The notes beneath the pieces were generated by a model that worked only from the letters and a program-made list of their open reading frames with translations, was not told the DNA's origin and did not search any database. Below, in pieces: positions 59,359-64,000 of a stretch of 64,000 nt of DNA (the stretch's first letter is position 1; the number at the start of each line of letters is the position of its first letter). The stretch lies in the NCBI RefSeq assembly GCF_000003195.3, contig NC_012876.2, positions 62,800,407 through 62,864,406 of the forward strand, given 5' to 3'. This DNA is from Sorghum bicolor (Eukaryota > Streptophyta > Magnoliopsida > Poales > Poaceae). The translations under genes and the position numbers were made by a program.

Positions 59359-60534
59359 TACCATTCTTGTCTCTCTAGGAAAAGGGGAAAAGTTGAGAGG
59401 TCCTGCACAATAAAATTCTGCTGCAATCCAAGCAACCATTGTCAAGAGATTTTGATGTGTAACATGTGCATTGCTATCATTTATATTGTGTTCAGGTGAA
59501 ACGACTCTTAGGCAAGCCGCACGGCCGCCTCCTTCTCCAGCGCCCCTCTCTCCAGCTCCCTTCTCCAGCGCCCCTCTCCCACTGCTGCCCATTGCTGCCA
59601 TGGCCATGCTGCCCCCATGACCTAGCTCGCCCGCCTCTACCACCGGTAACGGTAAGACCCTGTCCTCCTTCCGTTCCCACCGTCTAGCTAGCCCGTCTCT
59701 CCCAAACCCCTTCTTTCATAAGCCGACTAGATAGAGTTAGGGTAGAATGGGTGGGACAGGCGCGTGCACATGGCCATAGGAGTTGGGGAAGACGACGATG
59801 TTGATAGCTGCTAGAGGAGGAGAGAGAGAAAGAGAGAGAGAGAGAGAGCATGTGTTGCGGTGGGGAAAAAGAACAGTGCTAAGCTAGTTGAACCCACCAT
59901 ATGTGGCGCGCTGGGAGGGAGCTGGGGGAAGGTGGGCATGTGCTGTACCAGAAAAACGGCCGGCTGTTAAGTAATTACCATATCAAAAACTAGTTTAGGC
60001 CCTATTTTGATATAAAATATTTTTAGAGTTTTAGAAAAATACCATGGTTTTGTGAAACACTAGTTTTAAAGTGCCTTGAAGTGTTTGAGTGCAACAAAGT
60101 TTATAGTTTTAAATACCAAGATATTGTTGAAACTATAGTTTTTTTTGAGTTATATAAACTCCACTTTAGACCTCTTTTTTCTAGATCACAGTTTTGCACG
60201 TCAATGTTTCTGAAACTACTATTTCTTAATACTACAGCATCCAAACAGGGTCTTTGTTGTATTCATCCTTAGATTGTCAAATTAGTTGTATTCTTCCTTT
60301 GATCATCGGAAGGAACATGTAGGGACCACGGCAGCCGCAAGTGCATAGGTGGCCTACATTTAGATTGGTGTGCACCATTAGATCTAAAGACAACAAATCA
60401 TCCAAGGGTCTAGTAGCAAACATTCAGGTTTTGGTTCATTTGCTTTTTAATTAATGGTAGAGATATATTTACATTTTCTTTGTACTTGCGTTTTGAGTTA
60501 TCTAAACACCCCCCTCCTAAAAATCCTCTTCCTT
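59359..60534. other. Spacer upstream of the glucanase gene, with repeats
   Basis: Contains a small duplication at about 59535-59580 (TCTCCAGCGCCCCTCTC twice), an AG repeat at about 59818-59848, and a probable MITE at 59998-60252 (left GGCCCTATTTTGATA, inverted right end GACCCTGTTTGGATGC). No gene is seen. Confidence 0.45.
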
Positions 60535-60540
60535 TATAAA
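60535..60540 (+). promoter_or_regulatory. TATA box of the glucanase gene
   Basis: TATAAA, 90 bases upstream of the ATG and preceded by a C/T-rich stretch; position and sequence suit a plant core promoter. The start codon is preceded by CCGCCACC. Confidence 0.6.
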
Positions 60541-60629
60541 CAAACAGCCACTGCCCCTTCCATCTGATCCACTAAAAGTCTAAAACAAACTAACCAACAA
60601 ATACAAGCAACAAAACGGCACCCGCCACC

Positions 60630-62325
60630 ATGGCGCCGTCCTCCTCCTGCCACGCCGCCGCCGTCCTCCTGCTCGCCGTCGCCACCCTAGCGTGCCATTT
60701 CAGTGTCCTCGTCGTAGCCACCGACGTCGAGTGCCATTGCCACGGTGATCACGTCTCTCCAAGTTACCAGTGTTCAATGGTCTCTGTTGTTCGTCGCCAA
60801 GTGTCTTTTGTTTGATCTGTGCCGTGTTGCCTTGCGTCGTCCATATATGCATGCAGGCGCGAACGGGAACGGGTGCCGCGGCCTCGGCATCAACTACGGC
60901 ACGGTGGCCGACGACCTCCCCTCGGCATCGCGCTCCGTGCAGCTCCTCCGCGCGACGGGCGCGGGCGCCGTGAAGATCTACGACGCCAACGCGGACATCC
61001 TGCGCGCGCTGGCCGGGACGGGGATGCCGGTGTCGATCATGGTGCCCAACTCCGCCATCCCGTCGCTGGCCTCCTCCCGCGCCGCGGCGGAGGACTGGGT
61101 GGCGGCCAACCTCGCGCCGCACATCCCGGCGACTCGTGTGGCGTACCTGCTCGTCGGCAACGAGGTGCTCTCGAACCGCGCCATCGCGGGGTCCACGTGG
61201 CGCAGCGTCGTGCCGGCGATGGCGAACCTCCACCGCGCCCTCCGCGCGCACGGGATCCGCAAGGTCAAGATCGGGACGACGCTCGCCATGGACGCGCTGT
61301 CGGCGTCGTACCCACCGTCCGCCGGCGCGTTCCGCGACGACATCGCCGAGGACGTGGTCCGGCCGCTGCTCCGGTTCCTGAACGCCACCGGGTCCTACTA
61401 CTTCGTCGACGCGTACCCGTACTTCGCGTGGTCAGGCAACCGCAACGCCATCTCCCTCGACTACGCGCTGTTCCAGGGCGCGGCGAGCTCGCGCTACGTG
61501 GACCCGGGCAACGGGCTCGTCTACACTAACCTGCTCGACCAGATGCTCGACGCGGTCGTCGCCGCCATGGGCAGGCTCGGGTACGGGGACGTGAAGCTGG
61601 CGGTCTCGGAGACCGGGTGGCCGAGCGGCGGCGACGCGGGAGAGGCCGGCGCCAACGTGCGCAACGCCGCCACGTACAACCGGAACCTGGCCGCGCGGAT
61701 GTCCAAGAACCCCGGCACGCCGGCGCGGCCGGGGGCCAAGGTGCCGGTGTTCCTCTTCTCGCTCTACAACGAGGACCAGAAGCCGGGGGCCGGCAGCGAG
61801 CGCCACTGGGGGCTCTACTACCCGAACGGGAGCAGGGTGTACGAGGTGGACCTCACCGGCCGGCGGTCGTCGTACCCGCCGCTGCCGCCCGCGGACGACA
61901 CGGACAGCGCGCCGGCGTGGTGCGTGCTCGGCAGCAAGGCGGCGGCGAACGAGACGGCGGTGGCGGCCGCGGTGGCGTACGCGTGCCAGCAGGGGAGCGG
62001 GACGTGCGCCGCCATCCAGCCCGGCGGCGCGTGCCACGAGCCGGACATGATGGACGCGCACGCGAGCTACGCGTTCAACGCATACTGGCAGCAGTTCAGG
62101 GGTGCCGGCGGCACCTGCTTCTTCGATGGGCTCGCGGTGACCACCACCAAAGATCCAAGTGAGTAGACAGACACCGTCGTGCAGTGTGCCAGTGTCGATC
62201 TTTACCGGAGATTTGTAGCTTCCTTTTGGCATTTGATTTCAATCGCATTGATCTGTTGTCGTCGGCACTGTTGTATGTGTTTTGCAGGCCATGGATCATG
62301 CAAGTTCGCCAGCTCTCTGGACTAG
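60630..62325 (+). CDS. GH17 glucan endo-1,3-beta-glucosidase with X8 domain
   Basis: Secreted or wall-bound enzyme that cuts beta-1,3-glucan (callose). Exons 60630-60744, 60857-62158 and 62288-62325; 484 residues. Residues about 1-31 form a signal peptide. The GH17 domain begins at GLGINYGTVADDLP; the acid catalyst is Glu141 in LVGNEVL and the nucleophile Glu290 in VSETGWPS. The X8 (CBM43) domain starts at AWCVLG and needs six Cys: five are in exon 2 (WC, YAC, GTC, GAC, GTCFF) and the sixth (HGSCKF) is in exon 3. The frame of exon 2 runs on to a stop at 62164-62166, which would lose that Cys; the donor AA|GTGAGT and acceptor TTTTGCAG|GC restore it. A first-exon frame opening at 60745 is intron. 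The end KFASSLD has no GPI-type tail, so membrane anchoring is unlikely. Confidence 0.93.
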
Positions 62326-63599
62326 ACGACGATGACGCGAAGGTGGAAGGCCATCGCCCGCCACATTTGGATTAGTTAGTGACTAGTGAGGAAGGCCATC
62401 GCCATGGATGCCCAAGCCCTGGATCATTACAATCTTCTGTTCTTTCTGTAGGGAATTAGCAAGCAAAGGATCACTGTAATTCGAATCAGTGTTACACTGA
62501 CGGACTGAACGATCGCGAGGAGGCAGCGCTCCTGCCTATTTCCTATCCAACCAAAACTACTCGCGTATTTTTGCTCCGCGAGTTCACCGGCGGCGACGTA
62601 GTTTGCTCCGCGAGTTCACCGGCGGCAAATTCTCGATCCGCCGCTTGGCGTAACCACATACGCCGTGAGCCCGTGATGTGGTGCTTACGAGGGCGGCGAA
62701 CGGGCGGAGAGATCGGGAGCACAGCTGCGGGTTTGTTGTGTTCTCTGACCATCTGGCAGCCTTAAGGAAGCGTGCTCCAACGGAATCTGGCAGCCTAACG
62801 TGCATCACTCTGGGTTCTGGACCATCCGTACAAAATAGAACCTGCGATTTTTGCATGCTCCGGAAAGGGTTTTTTTGGGTTAAAGATGGCAAATGGTTTA
62901 AATCTGATGGACATCACCCACCCATAGCTGTGCATTGAAATTCACCCGATCAAAATTCATAGCCGTGTGGTACAATTTCCTGCCAAAACTTGTACGTTGC
63001 GTGGAATCTCGTTGTTAATACTTAAGAAGTAATGACAATGGTACAAATTAGAACTTTGAAAAAAACATCACATTGGTACAACTTAGTGCTTGTTTTGGAA
63101 TGAAGGATTTTTAAAGGAATCTTACAGAAATGTGATTCCAACATTTTGAAGACGTCACTTGACATTTGGCAAAGGAACAAGGAACGAGAAATGTTGCTTC
63201 ACAAAATGCACGAACCAAAACATCCACCGAAAATCAAAATTTTCATGGAAGCCCTAGACGCGTATATATGGAGAGGGATGGTACGCCCGAGGAACCTCTT
63301 CTCTATCCATGCAATGAGTAAAGTTAATAAATTTGTTTTTGTTTGACACTATATATATTTTTTCAAATCTTTGACTTCCTATTCCTACGTTTCGTACACC
63401 ATATTTTGTAACTTGTCAATGTTTTACGTTCCTCCGTTATTCTCCCTTTGTTATTATTTTATTTCTACGTTTTCTACCATTTTTTCATTCCAAACACACC
63501 ATTAGTTTGCGTCAATTCACCAAGGTATTAGTGAGCCGAGGGCTGGACACCACGAAATGGTGGAACAAACGGGTTTTCTGGACCATTAAGGCCTTTGTT
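62326..63599. other. Glucanase 3' UTR and spacer with a short direct repeat
   Basis: 3' UTR to perhaps 62520. A perfect 25-base direct repeat (containing GCTCCGCGAGTTCACCGG) lies at 62570-62594 and 62602-62626. The rest is AT-rich. No gene is seen. Confidence 0.45.
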
Positions 63600-63729
63600 T
63601 GGATGTTGTCGGATTCACTTTAATTCATGTGTGTTGGTGTAGATTGGGGTGGAATTTAGTTTAAGTTCCACACCAATCCACCTCAACACATGTGGATTGA
63701 TGTGAATCCGACTACATCAAAACAAGGCC
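63600..63729. mobile_element. Tourist-like MITE, 130 bp, near-perfect hairpin
   Basis: Left GGCCTTTGTTTGGATGTTGT and inverted right end GGCCTTGTTTTGATGTAGT, with shared CGGATTCA next. TAA flanks both sides (63597-63599, 63730-63732). The inner part (ATGTGTGTTGGTGTAGATTG / CAATCCACCTCAACACATGT) continues the hairpin almost to the middle. Confidence 0.88.
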
Positions 63730-63732
63730 TAA

Positions 63733-64000
63733 ATGTTTATATGGCAAGTCAGCAGGATGTTGGACGTTGGTTTCAAACTTCAAACAATTAGATTAGACTA
63801 CTACATTGTTAGTACTATCCATCATGTCATATATATTTTGACATATCTTAATACATACAAAAGTATACAATACATATTTAACTCTAATTTTTCATTCTAT
63901 AATGTTAATAGGAATACATTGTAACATCCAAAAAATTCACATTAAAAAATCACTCGTATTAAAAATTATTTTCAAAATATATTTCAAAAACTATAAAATA
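63733..64000. other. AT-rich end of window, nothing recognised
   Basis: Very AT-rich sequence up to the window edge, with no open frame of interest. Confidence 0.4.

Noticed and set aside
60745..60856. Reading the glucanase from the ATG at 60745 without the first exon
   Set aside because: This stretch has donor and acceptor sites at its ends, and the first exon supplies a proper signal peptide in frame.
1..64000. LTR retrotransposons, autonomous transposases, tRNA or rRNA genes, CRISPR arrays, viral genes
   Set aside because: I looked for reverse transcriptase, integrase and transposase motifs, tRNA B-box patterns and regularly spaced identical repeats by eye and saw none convincing; a profile search could still find short or decayed cases.

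Overview
The window looks like nuclear DNA of a grass, most likely sorghum or a close relative. The genes have spliced exons with GT-AG junctions, the coding exons are very GC-rich while spacers are AT-rich, and the spacers are packed with short inverted-repeat elements. One family dominates: ends GGCCTTGTTTAGTT / AACTAAACAAGGCC, with TTA or TAA target duplications. No prokaryotic operons, CRISPR arrays, rRNA or recognisable tRNA genes were seen. The species is an inference from style and repeats only.

Layout. 1-2356 (+): the 3' part of a ubiquitin-specific protease gene whose start lies outside the window. 4510-5376 (+): intronless C3HC4 RING protein. 7.4-14.3 kb: gene-poor, with MITEs and a 139-bp GC-rich tandem repeat. 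14635-18519 (-): 12-exon UBA-PUB domain protein. 21275-24490 (-): intronless DEAH-box helicase of the PRP22/DHX8 type. 25483-28918 (-): six-exon SAM-domain protein with a probable GC-AG intron. 32223-35225 (+): RIN4/NOI protein with a six-base first coding exon. 36355-37593 (+): intronless F-box/DUF295 protein, flanked on both sides by copies of one non-coding segment. 40.1-48.8 kb: an island of about 20 MITE copies, partly nested, and one Mutator-like element that carries unrelated GC-rich DNA (Pack-MULE-like). 49278-50717 (+): UDP-glucuronate 4-epimerase. 55393-58854 (+): lysine-rich protein of unknown function. 60630-62325 (+): GH17 beta-1,3-glucanase with an X8 domain, whose last 13 residues lie in a separate small exon.

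How the genes relate. There is no operon-like unit. Four of the nine protein genes belong to ubiquitin biology (USP, RING, UBA-PUB, F-box), but they are on different strands and kilobases apart. The USP and UBA-PUB genes may be an old neighbour pair shared with Arabidopsis; that rests on memory and needs checking. Two genes concern the cell wall (epimerase for pectin precursors, glucanase for callose), one immunity (RIN4-like), one splicing (PRP22-like). I found no convincing new multi-gene system. The most unusual items are the Pack-MULE-like element, the self-nested MITEs, the duplicated flanks of the F-box gene, and the GC-AG intron.
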